This document shows positions 49,772 through 60,773 of a stretch of 64,000 nucleotides of DNA, piece by piece; the first letter of the stretch is position 1; the number at the start of each line of letters is the position of its first letter. This DNA comes from Rallus limicola (taxonomy: Eukaryota; Chordata; Aves; Gruiformes; Rallidae), in NCBI GenBank assembly GCA_022605955.1, contig JAKCOZ010000004.1:65036229-65100228 (forward strand), read 5' to 3'. The notes under the pieces were generated by a model. It did not search any database, was not told where the DNA came from, and was given only the letters and a program-made list of their open reading frames with translations. The translations under genes were made by a program, and so were the position numbers.

Positions 49772-50402
49772 TAACCTGTTTTCAACAGTGATAAAGTTAA
49801 TATTCTTTCTAGCAGCTGGTGTAGTGCTGTGGTTTAGTTTTAGGATGAGTATAAAGTTAGCACACTAATGTTTAGTTGTTGCCAAGCAGTCACAGGCTTT
49901 TCAGCTTCTCATACTGCCCTTCTAACAAGAAGGTGAGAGGCACCCAAAAAGCAGGGAGGGGACACAGCCAGGAAGTGTGACCTAAACTGGCCAAGGAGAT
50001 ATTCCATACCATACAACAGCCTGTTCTCTTCATAATTGGGTGTGGGCTGAGCAGCAACTGGGAGTCTTGTGCAACATCAACTAATGACTAGACACCTGCC
50101 TGCCCATGGGAAGCGGCAAGTGATTTCCTTTTTCAGGCAAAGCAGAACATGTGGGCTGAGAGGCTGGGCAGTTTGGGGGTCTTGGGCAGCACTGACTTTA
50201 GGTGGAGAGAAATTGTCCTACTCATTGCTTTGTGTAAGTAACAGATAAGATCATTTTCCTTTTTTGTCTGTGTCTTAAAGTGGTTCTCACATGAGTTTGC
50301 TCACTTTCATTCTTTGAATTCTCTCCCCCATCACACCAGCAGAAAGTGAGTAAGCAAGCAGCTGCATAGGGCTAAATTACCGGTCAGGGCTCAGCCACAG
50401 CA
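49772..50402 (+). mobile_element. Solo LTR of endogenous retrovirus family 2, plus strand
   Basis: The landmarks come in order: CTTTCTAGCAGCTGGTGTAG, a GCTTCTCATACTGCCC box, AGGGAGGGGACACAGCCAGG, CCTAAACTGGCCAAGGAGAT followed by ATTCCATACCATA, then CCCATGGGAAGCGGCAAGTG, CTTTCATTCTTTGAATTCTC, GAGTAAGCAAGCAGCTGCAT and the terminal GGTCAGGGCTCAGCCACAGC. These match a common avian retroviral LTR of about 600 bp. The TATA region (about 50030) is eroded to CATAATTGGG. A second LTR is not seen on either side, so it is treated as solo. The family class (ERVL or ERVK) is not resolved. Confidence 0.8.
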
Positions 50403-50835
50403 GCTAGGATTTGTGGGTCACAGTAGCACAGCACAAGCAAGGCTACTGCAGCACTACATGCTCACATCCAACTGGAGGCTGGCCACATACATCAGTTCAC
50501 ACAATGCACTGACCACACAGAACAGCAGAGAAATACTCAGTACTGACACAAACACCAGCATCACCAACAGCTTCATTCTGCTGCCCTCAAGGTGAATCAG
50601 GATGAAGGTCCATTAGGGAAATATATATGTACATAGGTATAGTGTGGATCCCTCCAGCAGCTGGTGTCAGACAGCCTATATGGTAGCCAGCCCCCAGACC
50701 CCTGTCTCCCCAGCTCCTAGGATCAGGACATATGAGGTTCTGAGACTGCAGCCCCACTCCAGTTGCTGGATTGGAAACCATTCCCTCTTCTCATTCCCCT
50801 ACCTACACATGCATACCAGCAAATTAACTTACTAA
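50403..50835 (+). other. GC-richer piece next to the LTR, possible retroviral internal remnant or another repeat
   Basis: Directly after the LTR the base composition rises well above that of the surroundings, up to about 50800, where AT-rich DNA resumes. The words GATCCCTCCAGCAGCTGG and CTGCAGCCCCACTCCAGTTG look like part of an avian interspersed repeat, but I cannot name it. Overlapping frames of about 60 codons on both strands have no viral motif. It could be a leader remnant of the provirus or an unrelated repeat. Confidence 0.35.
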
Positions 50836-51504
50836 CACAAAAATATTGATACTTGTAAGTAACTTTTCTAATTAATAAGAAAAATTGTTTCAAGTACACA
50901 AAATCCATAATTAGTTATCTAAATTCATCCTGAATAATCTAATTATTAGTGTTCTAGTCTTCAGGAATTAAGGAAATTCTCCATGAAGTCAGGGGAAATT
51001 TAAGAGGATACTTAGATTATCTAACAGAAACATGCATTTACTTTAATTACATTTATTAAAACTCAAATTAATGAGATCTGGAATTCAATTTTTCCAAGAC
51101 TTGTAAGGACACTGAACAAGCAACTGAAATTTAAGATCTTTCTGTCAGAAGCCAGAATATTATACAGAGAATCTCTGAGGCTGTAACATTTAAGAAATTC
51201 TTCATGCTTCATATTTCCTTAAAGTCTTCATACTGCTCTTAGGCTTATATATTTACATCAGAATAAAGGACTGTTCCTGGTGAAAGAGAAGTTAAAAAAC
51301 ATAGTGGTGGAAAATAAATTAGAAAATATTACATGTTTACATAATCCCTTTTATTTATATTTGACCTTTTTATCCAGTAGTGTTCATATTTTTTACTGTC
51401 ATTCTATAAGAAATCATTTTAGCCAAATTATTTCTCCAACATGGAAAGCTTATAATGAATCATATTTGTAAAACATTTATTCTCCTCTAAGCTCTTTCAA
51501 TAAT
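50836..51504. other. Non-coding spacer
   Basis: AT-rich sequence. The 63-codon frame at 51280-51471 has no recognisable motif. Confidence 0.4.
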
Positions 51505-51635
51505 AGTTTTGGCTAATTAGTAGAGCAAAGAACTGGATGTCAGAAACACTAGGTTCCATTTCCATATCTGCCACTGAACTGTTTGAATTGTATAATTTTG
51601 TCTGTGCTTTGATTCCTATCCCAGGCTTCATTTTC
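51505..51635 (+). mobile_element. CORE/MIR-like SINE relic, plus strand
   Basis: A tRNA-like and core region is readable: TTAGTAGAGCAAAGAACTGG, then ATGTCAGAAACACTAGGTTC and CATTTCCATATCTGCCACTG, followed by a decayed GTGTGACCTTGGGCAAG-like part and a CTGTGCTT box for the usual CTGTGCCTCAGTTTCC. The order and spacing match tRNA-derived CORE SINEs of the MIR type, which are ancient in amniotes. The tRNA promoter boxes are too decayed to work. Confidence 0.72.
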
Positions 51636-53102
51636 CTGTATACTTCAAAGCTGACATAGCTTCTAATTGCATGACTGTCTAACACAGTGCTGCAAAGGCC
51701 TTAGCCAGGTCTGCAAGTCTAACCATCAAAACCAAAAATATGGTATAGCCTTGTCCTATGCATCAGATTCTCATATCAGACCTAATATAATGTATATATT
51801 TTGTTTATGCTGTGCCCTATTAAGCTTTAGTGGAGTTACCACATCTACCTGAATTATTAGGTCATGCATTTGTACATTCTACAGGAAACCGCTGCTCCCT
51901 CTCTATATCCCCAAGACAGTGAACTACATTTCCTCATTTATAGAGCTTTAAATTAATAGGCTGTTACAGACCCACACTCTTTGTGTTTTCATCGCAAAAA
52001 ATTTTACCATGTTCATCAGAATACCTTAGAAACTACTTCTCCAAGTATGAAGGTATTTCTTTTTTTCTTAGGAAACTCTGAAAAACCTCTGGATGATACT
52101 ATTTACCCCATAGATCCTAATATATTGTGTTCCACTACATCATTCATTGTTTCACATCTAATTTAAGTAATGTTCTTCCATGGAAAGGTCTGTATTTATT
52201 GTCGATTTTTTTTAATGCAATCACAACCTGAAGTATTCCTTCCCTGCATACTGGCAATATAATCCAGTCTATAATCAGAATTATTCAATAGACTGCCAGT
52301 ATTTTTTATGGTGAGAGAATAGTACATTAAGCAGCATCTCTTCATGACAAACTCAGAAAAAAACACACACAAAATCTCAGGCGAAAATAAACAGAGTAAT
52401 TTTTCTTAGTAAGTCATAACCTCTTAGCTATGGATCTTATTTAGGTACATGGACACCGCCACTGTTGCTTAGCCACTGGATTGCAATCCAAATCCTTTGG
52501 CACCTGAGCATGCTACACACTGCTTAGGACAGAGAGGGCAGAAATGCAAGCAAGTGGGCTGCTAGTATTTGCTGCCAGAGGCCAATGGAGTCCTGTACCT
52601 CCTTGTATGTCTAACCTAGTCCTTTCAGCCAGGCTCCTACTGCTTCCCATGTCTTGTTTCTGGCACTTGATTCTTCAGTGAGCTTATTTAATTCATTACT
52701 CAGCAGAAAACCAACCAGATAAAAAGCCTGAAACTGATGGCTTGGCAAACTGCATTGGCTCACTGGAAGCGCAGACAAAGGCCAGGAGTAGCACAAGGAA
52801 GAAGACATGTTTACAAAGCTGGAAACAGGAGGAAGCCTGTCAAGAGCATCAGACTACTAAACTACAGAAAGCATAGTCTAACATGATCTAGCTGTGGTAA
52901 ATATTAAGTGATTGCCTTCCCTTAAAATACAGAGCAGCAGCTGCCCACTGTGCCAAACTCTTCCTACCTCAAAAGTACATGACAAAGCAGTCACAAGCTG
53001 GCAATTTAGCAATTTCCTTGTGTTTGTGTAGTCTGACATAGTGAGAAAATACAGAAGATTAGAGATGCAACCCAGGTGGGGGTGACAGCAGCAGCAATGG
53101 AG
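51636..53102. other. Non-coding stretch before the second duplicated region
   Basis: No mobile element is recognised. Several 60-80-codon frames (51667-51852, 51981-52166, 52611-52808 minus, 52878-53269 minus) lack motifs. It does not align with the sequence upstream of copy 1 (before 19011), which is CR1, so homology begins near 53103. Confidence 0.4.
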
Positions 53103-53315
53103 ACAATGGTAGCAGGGCATCTTCTATAAAAGAGTGACTGAGTACAAAGCATAAAAGTTCCGATAAGGGAGTAATCAAGTATACTGTCTGTTGATATCTT
53201 TTGCATAATCATTTCTAAACATTCACATACACAAATCACTAATTCTTCACTGAGAGCTATGAAATGCACTCCTGTAGGAAAGACAATATTGCACGTATCT
53301 GTATGGCTTGAAAAA
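53103..53315 (+). repeat. Paralogous blocks A and B (copy 2)
   Basis: This is homologous to 19018-19088 and 19414-19553, at about 70-75% identity by eye, but without the 325-bp middle part present there. The shared words are ACAATGGTAGCAGG, ACTGAGTA, AACATTCACA and TGGCTTGAAA. Here the pair lies upstream of a CR1 fragment, whereas in copy 1 it lies inside one. Confidence 0.75.
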
Positions 53316-53340
53316 AATAGTCATCCCTATCTTAGTATTC

Positions 53341-53509
53341 TAGTGGCTTTCTAGAAGGGGCTAACTGTATCAGTGTACAAATAAAGAGCTACAGATGTCA
53401 TCTACCCAGCCTTCTATTAAGTCTTTGATACAGTCCCCCACAACACTCTTGCCACCAAATTGGCGAGAGACTGTCAGATGTATAAGGAACTGCTTGCATG
53501 ACTGCATGC
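53341..53509 (+). mobile_element. CR1 LINE fragment (RT region), cut by an LTR
   Basis: Sense CR1 ORF2 sequence: GTGGCTTTCTAGAAGGGGCT, then GATGTCATCTACCCAGCCTT (YLDF region), CTTTGATACAGTCCCCCACA (AFDTVPH region) and ACCAAATTGGCGAGAGACTG. The match stops near 53509, where LTR family 1 begins. It does not resume after the LTR. No intact frame survives. Confidence 0.87.
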
Positions 53510-53511
53510 AA

Positions 53512-54617
53512 ACAGTTTGGTTTAGGTTTGCATGGCAAGGTTTTAGTAGTGGTGGGACTACAGGAGTCGATTCTGAAAGAAAATGATGGAAGTTTCCCTA
53601 GGTAGGAGTCCAAAAAAAACAAATACCAGCTGGCTCTAAAACAGACCCACTGGTTAGTCAAAGCCAAGACAATCAGTGATAGCAGTAGCACTTCTTCCAG
53701 GATAAAACATTTTAAAATGAAAACAACTTTTGCAGCCAGAGTGAGATGTAAGAAACTTTGCAAACACCAGAGGTCCTCCAGGGGCCAGAGCAGAGATTCC
53801 CCTACAGCCCAAGGAGAAGACCATCATAAAAAAGACTGTCCCTTTGCAGCCCACAGAGAATGATAGATTGCAGAGATTCCACCAGCAGCCCATGGAGGAC
53901 CACATGCCAGAGCAGGTGGAGACACCTGAAGGAGGCTGTGACCCTGTAAGAAGCCCACGCTGGAGCAAGCTCCTGGCAGGACCTGCAACCTGTGGAGGAA
54001 AGACACCACACTAGATCAGGTTTTCTGGGGGAAATTGTGACCCCAGGGGGGAACCATGCTGGAGCAGTCTAGTCCTGAAGCTCTGCACTTGATGGAAGAG
54101 ACCCATGCTGGAACAGTTTGTGAAGAACTACAGCCCATGAGAAGGACTCATGTAGAAGATGTTCATGGAGTACTGTCTCCCATGAGGGGAACTGGAGCAG
54201 GGGAAGAGTGTGAAGAGTCCTCCCACTGAGTAGGAAGGTCACTTAGAGACAACTTGTGATGGACTGACAGTAACTGCCATTTCCCATCCACCTATAGCAC
54301 TGAGGGGGAATATAAGTAGGAAAATTGGGAGTAAAGTCAAGCCCATGAGGAAGGGAGGGGTGGAGGTGGAGTTTGAATATTTTGTTTAATTTCTCATTAT
54401 CCTACTCTCTTTTGATTGGGTAATAAAAAAAGATTTTTTTTTCCCCTGAGTGGAGTCTGTTTTACCTATGACAGTAACTGATGAATTATCTGATCTCTCC
54501 CTGTCCTTATCTCAACCCATCAACTTCTGCATTTTTTCTTCCCTGAGCAGTCAACAAGGGAAGCAATAAAGCAGCTTTGGTGCATACCTGGCATTCAGCC
54601 AAGGTCAAGACTCCATA
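53512..54617 (+). mobile_element. Solo LTR of endogenous retrovirus family 1, plus strand, about 1.1 kb
   Basis: The element opens near TTTAGGTTTGCATGGCAAGG. It contains ACAATCAGTGATAGCAGTAG with a TTTTAAAA box at 53710-53717 in the expected TATA position. The degenerate unit array (CATGCTGGAGCAG, CCCATGGAGGACC, ACGCTGGAGCAAG and similar) runs from about 53770 to 54200, followed by GACTGACAGTAACTGCCATT. An AATAAA signal sits at 54422-54427, followed by GGAGTCTGTTTTACC, CCCTGTCCTTATCTCAACCC and the closing CCTGGCATTCAGCCAAGGTC. It lies in opposite orientation to 36732-38010. It sits between a CR1 fragment and block C of the duplicated region. The minus-strand frames of 60-120 codons across it are shadows of the repeat array. 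Confidence 0.85.
54422..54427 (+). promoter_or_regulatory. Polyadenylation signal of the family-1 LTR
   Basis: A canonical AATAAA lies in the 3' third of the LTR. The minus-strand copy carries the same signal, complemented, at 36918-36923. The shared position in both copies supports the assigned sense strands. Confidence 0.6.
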
Positions 54618-54663
54618 GCATTATAGTCAAAACCTGTATGTCAAAATGGAAGCAAGTAAGTGA

Positions 54664-54786
54664 TGCTTCAGCATGGGCAGGTTGCTGCTGAGGTCCTGGA
54701 GGCATAAGAACCAGGTAATAGGAGAAACTCCCAAAAGTATAAACAGAAACCACAAGTGGTAGTTCTCAGCACTAAGGAATACAACT
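54664..54786 (+). repeat. Paralogous block C (copy 2)
   Basis: This is the partner of 20481-20605, about 80% alike by eye. It begins about 45 bp after the LTR end and contains GCATGGGCAGG, GGCATAAGA, GAGAAACTCCCAAAA and CAGCACTAAGGAAT. Confidence 0.8.
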
Positions 54787-55067
54787 GTTTAATCTCTAAA
54801 ATCAGATTTAGCAACCAAGACAAAAAAACATGCGTCTAACACATTGAAACACCTTTTTCCAGAGGGGCTGGACCCAATGATCTCTGGAGGTCCCTTCCAA
54901 CAACTACAACTCTGTGATTCTGTGGAAACACCTCATGTATCATAAATACACAAAAGGAATAAAAAAATCCAATATAAACAACAGAGAAGGGAAAGATAGG
55001 CAGGGGTTACCAAAACCTATTCTTCTCCTATATTTTGCAGCATCTTTAAACAGTTTTTCATAAAAGT
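54787..55067. other. Diverged interval inside the duplicated region (copy 2), holding a micro-CR1
   Basis: Apart from the 70-bp CR1 at 54855-54924, this part shows only weak resemblance to 20606-21084. No coding signal is seen. Confidence 0.4.
54855..54924 (+). mobile_element. 70-bp CR1 LINE tip flanked by a 9-bp direct repeat
   Basis: The CR1 3' end in sense orientation reads CAGAGGGGCTGGACCCAATG, then ATCTCTGGAGGTCCCTTCCA and the terminal CTCTGTGATTCTGTG. The direct repeat GAAACACCT occurs at 54846-54854 and again at 54925-54933, exactly next to the element. It looks like a target-site duplication. The element is absent from the paralogous copy 1, so it inserted after the duplication or was never shared. 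Confidence 0.92.
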
Positions 55068-55164
55068 ACTCCTCAAAACATACATTAAATTAGGAAGACT
55101 CAGAGATAAAGTGTCTAGTAATGCCTGGTTGTAGTCCCCTGCACAACACCAGGCTTCACCACCT
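55068..55164 (+). repeat. Paralogous block D (copy 2), diverged
   Basis: This is the partner of 21085-21170, with low similarity. It ends abruptly where the near-identical block begins. Confidence 0.5.
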
Positions 55165-55818
55165 ACATATGTTTGGTGGCTTATGTGAAACTGGAATTCA
55201 GGCTAGAGCTAAAGCACAAAACAACAGCCTGACCATGCAGAAACCAGAGCAGCACCACAGACAAGATATCTTAATTTCTCTTACTCATTGCAGGTTTCAG
55301 GATGTAATCCTGGGGCATTCTACCAGATTTTGCAATACAAAGCAGCAGGAACCCATTTCAGCCACCCACCTCAAACACCAGTTTAAGAGCATGTTCCTGA
55401 TCTATGGCACTGTGGAAAACTGACCCAGGAAAGCACCAACATTGGTCACTGCCCCTCTGATTTCATCAGTGCAGTGCTGTGAGGAAGCAAGCAGCATGCC
55501 AAAGCCCCTGCAGACAGTAGATTATAGAGTACTTCTCACAAAGCCAGTTTCACACAGCTGATTAGGTAACCACACAAGTTTTGTTTGCTTCATCATCTGT
55601 TGTAAAAATAGGAGGTTTCACAACAACACAAGAAGGTTGTGCTTCTAATGGAGCTGCTGTAAATCTCTGCTGCCAGACTGGCCAGCTATAAGCTGCTTTT
55701 CCTGAAAACATGTTCTTATGTTTGCCTGCAGCAAACAAATGCAATATTGCCAGTCAAGCCAGTCAGTTCAAAGACTGTGGAAGATGCATTTGTTAAGGAA
55801 AGGTCAACCTACCATTGC
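55165..55818 (+). repeat. Near-identical duplicated block E (copy 2)
   Basis: This is the partner of 21171-21837 at about 99.5% identity. Relative to copy 1 it lacks a 12-bp piece after GTTCCTGATC and one G in the following GTGGGAAAAC. The final 300 bp are identical. The frame at 55121-55423 is the counterpart of the one at 21028-21501, but the 1-bp loss ends it early. The minus frame at 55562-55744 equals 21581-21763. Confidence 0.9.
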
Positions 55819-56188
55819 TGGTTAGCATATAGAGCTATGTACCTTCAGGTGCAAAAAGTAGTACCATGAGCCAAACTTTTAACCTCCAAAAACTTCAACC
55901 ATCAACACAAACATGCCAGCAGGCTTTGCAGACGCTGAAGCTTCTTAAAACCAAAACCCAAACACAATTAGGAAAAATGTATTTCTTGCCTTGACAGTTG
56001 AAAAAAATTCAGGCAGCTCAGACCCAGGTTTTGGGTTGTGCCCAGTAGTAAGTTTACCTGTGCACATTTAACATGCAGAAAGTAAAATCCTTAGGTGTTT
56101 CCAACAGTGAGAAACTACCCTGCTGGGTGGATGAGAAACATAGCTCAAACAACTCTGTTTAGTTTTTGAGCTAAGATTAATTGAACAA
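55819..56188 (+). repeat. Paralogous block F (copy 2)
   Basis: This is the partner of 21838-22195. It is poorly matched for about 70 bp, then about 95% alike through CTACCCTGCTGGGTGGA, after which similarity fades. The recognisable duplication ends near AGATTAATTGAACAACA. Confidence 0.85.
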
Positions 56189-58741
56189 CAAAAATACAAA
56201 GCCTCATTTGATGAGTCTATGATCCAAACTAGTATCCATTGTAGTATTACAAGTCAGCTGTCTAATGTTTTACATTCCCAAAGACCTATTGGTAACCTGA
56301 AGAGGCAAAAAGTTACCTTAGCCATATATATACACCAACCAAAACATACAATAGTATTAAAGATATATATATATAACCTTGAGAGTAAAATGGATCACTG
56401 TTTAGTACCTAGATAATACCTACTAGAAGCTCCTTTCCTCAGCTAAGCTGTAGCCATCAATTTCTTTTATGTGTCTGACGTTCAAAGTTGACATTCCCAT
56501 TTTAAAGTTACTTTCATCCCAGAATCCTGCACTGATTCCAAAATCAGCAAGTATATCTTACTGATGAATTTACCATACAGAGCAGTCTTTTTCATTCTTT
56601 TGAAAAATAGAGCTATATTTATAACATACTCCATTTTCTTATTTGATTGAACATTCAGTTCTCCACTCACTAAACTGCTTTATTTCAGTTATCATAGACT
56701 CACACATTCATCAAAAGACCCCCATTTAAAACTTTAGCAAAAAAGGTCTCCCAGAAAAAAAACACTCACCTTCTGTTCTCACAAACCCTTTGTTGAATTC
56801 AACTGAGAGACAGAGCTGTACCATTAAAGAAATTGGGGTGGGTGAGGGGAATTGACAAAGACTGCTTTATGTCTTGAAAGAGATTCATAGGCTAGGCTAT
56901 ATAAGCATGGTTGATCTAAACCTTAGCAGACAGATTGGATTTAGCTGATTTTAATGAGTCTCTGCAAGTTGATATCATGTGATGGTCATTAGGGTTATCA
57001 GCAATTAGAATTGTATGGAAAAGGTGAAGCCACTTTGAATTTTAAATTTCTTGACCCGGTTGATTACAGCTCTTGGAAGACTATAGGAAAGTATACCTTT
57101 TCTAATTAAAAAAACCCTGTCATACTTACAGACTTTCTCAGATATAAACAATGTGCCAAAAGGAGGTGAAATTATGTTGTTCTACATTCAGTCCATAGAT
57201 ATATGCATGAATCTTTTTTTCATTCCACAGAGATAAGAACTTCCACCATCAAACATTAATTAAAGAATGACTTAACTTACTGCATTAGTTTCTAGATTTA
57301 TCTGAAAAACAATAACCTGAATCCATTTCTTATCCTTTGAGAACTAAAAAAATTCTACCTTTTTTCCCTAAAGATTGTCTTTATTTTTGTTTTAGACAGA
57401 TGTAAACAATAGAAATTGTTTTAAAATTCAGAACAGGGTTTCTGTATTCTCAGAATCCTCATCCTTTTGCTTTGGTCAAGTCTCAGGAGAGTCTATTTTG
57501 GCACCTAGAGTTAACATAACAATCCCCTAGTATAATATAAACACTCAGTCCTTTTGCTCTTCTTCTGTTACATCTGTCACATTAACACCTTAACATTGCA
57601 AAATCAGCTTTTTTCTGTATGAGCTAACAAATGTGAAAGAAAAAAAAAGTTTAGTTAACATATCACAGACTATAATAAATATGAGATCAAATGAATAAAT
57701 GCCAGTGTACTAATTCTGTTCAATCAAAAAATCAATAGGATGGAAAAGACTGGCACTTTGAAACAAAGTCTTTAATATTCCTCTTTAACAGTACCCCTGC
57801 AGACCTATATTCTGAAATGTGCAATTAATTGGCTATCATGTACTAACGTAATGGAAAGCCCAGAACATCTTTCTCAGGCTTTAGAGACTGATTCTGAATT
57901 TAGGTTACATTTAATTAAAATACAAACAATCTCCCTATTAAATAGCGCTCTCCCTATTAAATAGCACACTGAATAATTTATCTGTCATGAACAGTATGAT
58001 ATTTTAGAACTAAATGTATATTGCTAAAATGGAGATTGTAGCTATTCCTCTTCCTGATTTGAATTGCTGCAGTAAATCTGAAAGAAATGAGAGGAAGTTA
58101 GCAGCGAGCAAAGACATAAAGCTGTCCTGCTGAAACAGAGGCTAAAAACCAACAGTAGTGATTTCCCTGGTGTGAATCTAACAAGACAACAGAGATGGAC
58201 CTTTACTACACATCACAAATAATTGAAAGTGATTTATTTTTAGATCAAAGGGGGGAGGGGTGTCTTTTGATGTAGTGGTTTGTTGGGGGATTTTTTTGTG
58301 TGTGTGAACTACAGCTGTGTTTGGGCTTCACTGGACGCTGTCATATCCATATACTTATAGGACCTTTTTTATTTTCTTGTTCAAGCACTCTGGCAATATG
58401 GAAAAAATATTAAACTGGAGAAAAATGCAGTTTTATTTGTTTTAAGGTCCCTTTGCAGTGCAACAGCAACATAACGAGAATTTATGGCAAATAAGACTTC
58501 TTAAGATCTTCCCTTAGCTGACAGAGAAGAAGGATTTAAAAATATAATAATATTCTGTTTGTAAAGGTGAATGCCTTGACCTATTCAAAATTAGATTCCC
58601 CTCCAAGGAACACATTTAATATCTGATTATATGCTATGTACTAACCCTATGTAGTGTTAATTTCAATTCCTTGTAAACATATTTTTAAATTTCAGAAAGT
58701 CATTTCACTTAAAAATGTATCAACGATATTTTTTTTTCTTT
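56189..58741. other. 2.5-kb AT-rich non-coding stretch
   Basis: No transposon is recognised. Small features are an (AT)n run at 56363-56375 and a 16-bp direct repeat CTCCCTATTAAATAGC at 57931-57946 and 57950-57965. Segments near 58040-58240 and 58440-58640 look unusually free of short runs, but I cannot show conservation. Confidence 0.45.
57931..57965 (+). repeat. 16-bp direct repeat with a 3-base spacer
   Basis: CTCCCTATTAAATAGC occurs twice, exactly, separated by GCT. It is probably a small replication-slippage duplication. Confidence 0.9.
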
Positions 58742-59336
58742 TCTGGTGGCTTGACATTGGCAGGATGCCAGGTGCCCCCTAGACTGCCCTATAATTCCTT
58801 TCCTCAGCAGGATTAGGAGAAAAGTAAGATGGGAAAAAAAATTCCGTGGGTAAATTTAAAGGCAGTTTAACAAAGCAAAAGCAAAGGCCACATGTGGAAG
58901 CAAAGCAAAAAACCCCACAAACAAGATCTATTCTCTACTCATCAGCAGGTGATGTCCAGCCACTTACTGCAAAGTAGGGCTTCAGTACACATAGCAGTTA
59001 CTCCAGAAGACACAGATCATAAATAACAACTGCCCCTGCTTTTTCCTCCATTCTCTCAGGTTTTTATCGCTGAGCAGACATCATATGGTACGAAATACCC
59101 CTCCAGTTTGGGTCAGCTGCTCCAGCTGTTTCCCCTCCCAAGATCTTGCCCACCCCCACCTACTGTTGAAGGGAGGAGGAAGTGTTGGAGAGACAGCCCT
59201 GATGTGTGCCACAACTGCTCAGCAGTAGCCACAACACCAGTGTGTTATCAGCACCTTGCCAGGTACCAGTACACAGCTCAGCACTGTGAGGGCTGCTATG
59301 CGGTAAATTAACTCCAGTTCAGGCAAAACCAATACA
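58742..59336 (-). mobile_element. Solo LTR of endogenous retrovirus family 2, minus strand, with a family-1-like end
   Basis: In plus-strand reading it opens with a GGTGGCTTGACATTGGCAGG region followed by ATGCCAGGTGCCCCC. It then has CATCAGCAGGTGATGTCCAG, GTTTTTATCGCTGAGCAGAC (a complemented TATA-like box next to a TGACGTCA-like region), TCATATGGTACGAAATACCC, GGGTCAGCTGCTCCAGCTGT and TTTCCCCTCCCAAGATCTTG. It closes with TTAACTCCAGTTCAGGCAAA and ACCAATACA. The interior is family 2. The first 70 bases resemble the corresponding end of family 1 more closely. The 67-codon frame at 59108-59311 is an artefact. No internal viral genes flank it. Confidence 0.8.
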
Positions 59337-60773
59337 ACTACTTTATATCAAGGTCAGAAACTGAAGTCACAGCGAGTAGGGCCATACTTGAAGAAGGTGT
59401 ATTCTTATCCTTCAATTTCAGAAGAATTCTGTTCCTTTTAAAATCATCAATCAATATTTTTTAAAATATAGAAAAATTTTCAGAGTAATAGATTTACATT
59501 TATTACTTTGTTCTTTAGCATCCACACATTTTTTAACACTGAATATAAAACCTGTGCTTGATTTTTAACTTGAAGCATTCAAGTTCAAACTGTTTTACTT
59601 TCAGGCACAGTGGCATTGAAGAGCTGATCATAAGTGTGATTCAGACATGTTTAAAATAACCATACAGATTAAGAACTGCCTTCAAGAATTCATAATATTT
59701 CTTTGAAAATTTTTCTTGAATTTATACTAACTACTGTCTTATTTCACAGAAAATTGTAGAGAGAAAAATACCGTAACTGTATATGTGAACATTTGAGTAT
59801 CACAAAATTTTGACAGTAGCAGGTAAACATGTGGATTTTAGAGACAAGCAGGCAGTAGTAAATCTTCCTGTCAAGTGAGGATTTTAAGTTCAAAGTTATA
59901 CGAAAGAGAAAATAGATATATGTTTCATTTAAAACTAGTGACTATGAAAACAGATCTCTGATAGCAAAAATATTGTCCATAAGAGGCTCAGGCTTGATCT
60001 CTTTGAACTATTACTCCTTTCTAGATCCCTGTCAGAAATTCATAAGCATGGCTCATATAGGCATGTTCAAACACCGGATCTATAAATCAATGTGCTAACA
60101 TTAAAGTAATAGATCATTGAATGCTTTCCCAGCATATAAAAACGTACATTGATTTACAATGAGTCCCATGGAAGGCATACTCCCATTACAAGGGGTAAAA
60201 TATATTCCTTTGGCTTTTGCTTAAAGGATGCAAGATTCTCAACTCAATCCAAGAGCTGAGAAGAAATAAAGTACCAGGACCAAGAACCCATAAGACAGCT
60301 GTTTGCTTCAGGGATGTCTGTTTCTTAATATTTTTACTGACTGTGAAGAGAGTGGAAAGGGGTCTTGGCTATGAAAAGAATTCCTGTTTTAAATGCGCTT
60401 TGGTAGGAAAATCACTGTGGTGACAGAATATTCTTAAATTTTATTGCATTGTATGTCCAGAAGATTGTAGGTCAAAGAACTGAAACCAGAAGCTTGCATG
60501 TATGGTCACCATAACTGCATATTCTCCAGTTACCTAAATACATTTTCTCTAGAACAGATTATTGTCCCTTTTATGCCTTTTGTTCTTTGCCATATCTGAG
60601 AAACACAGGTAGTTTTAAAAGCTACAATAATGTTTCCTTGTTTTGTTAATTACAGGACAAATATAATTTAAAATATCAATTGGTTTCTATTTATTTTTGG
60701 TTTCTATTTATTTTCTATATCATTCCCTTTCTCATTTTTCAGAAATCTGTGCTCATTTAACTGCTAAAAAAAT
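59337..60773. other. Non-coding stretch, nothing recognised
   Basis: AT-rich DNA. The frame at 60217-60423 has no motif. A 17-bp unit is repeated twice at 60682-60714 (GGTTTCTATTTATTTTT). Confidence 0.45.

Noticed and set aside
53398..54011. Minus-strand frames of 60-121 codons
   Set aside because: They are complements of a CR1 fragment and the LTR repeat array.
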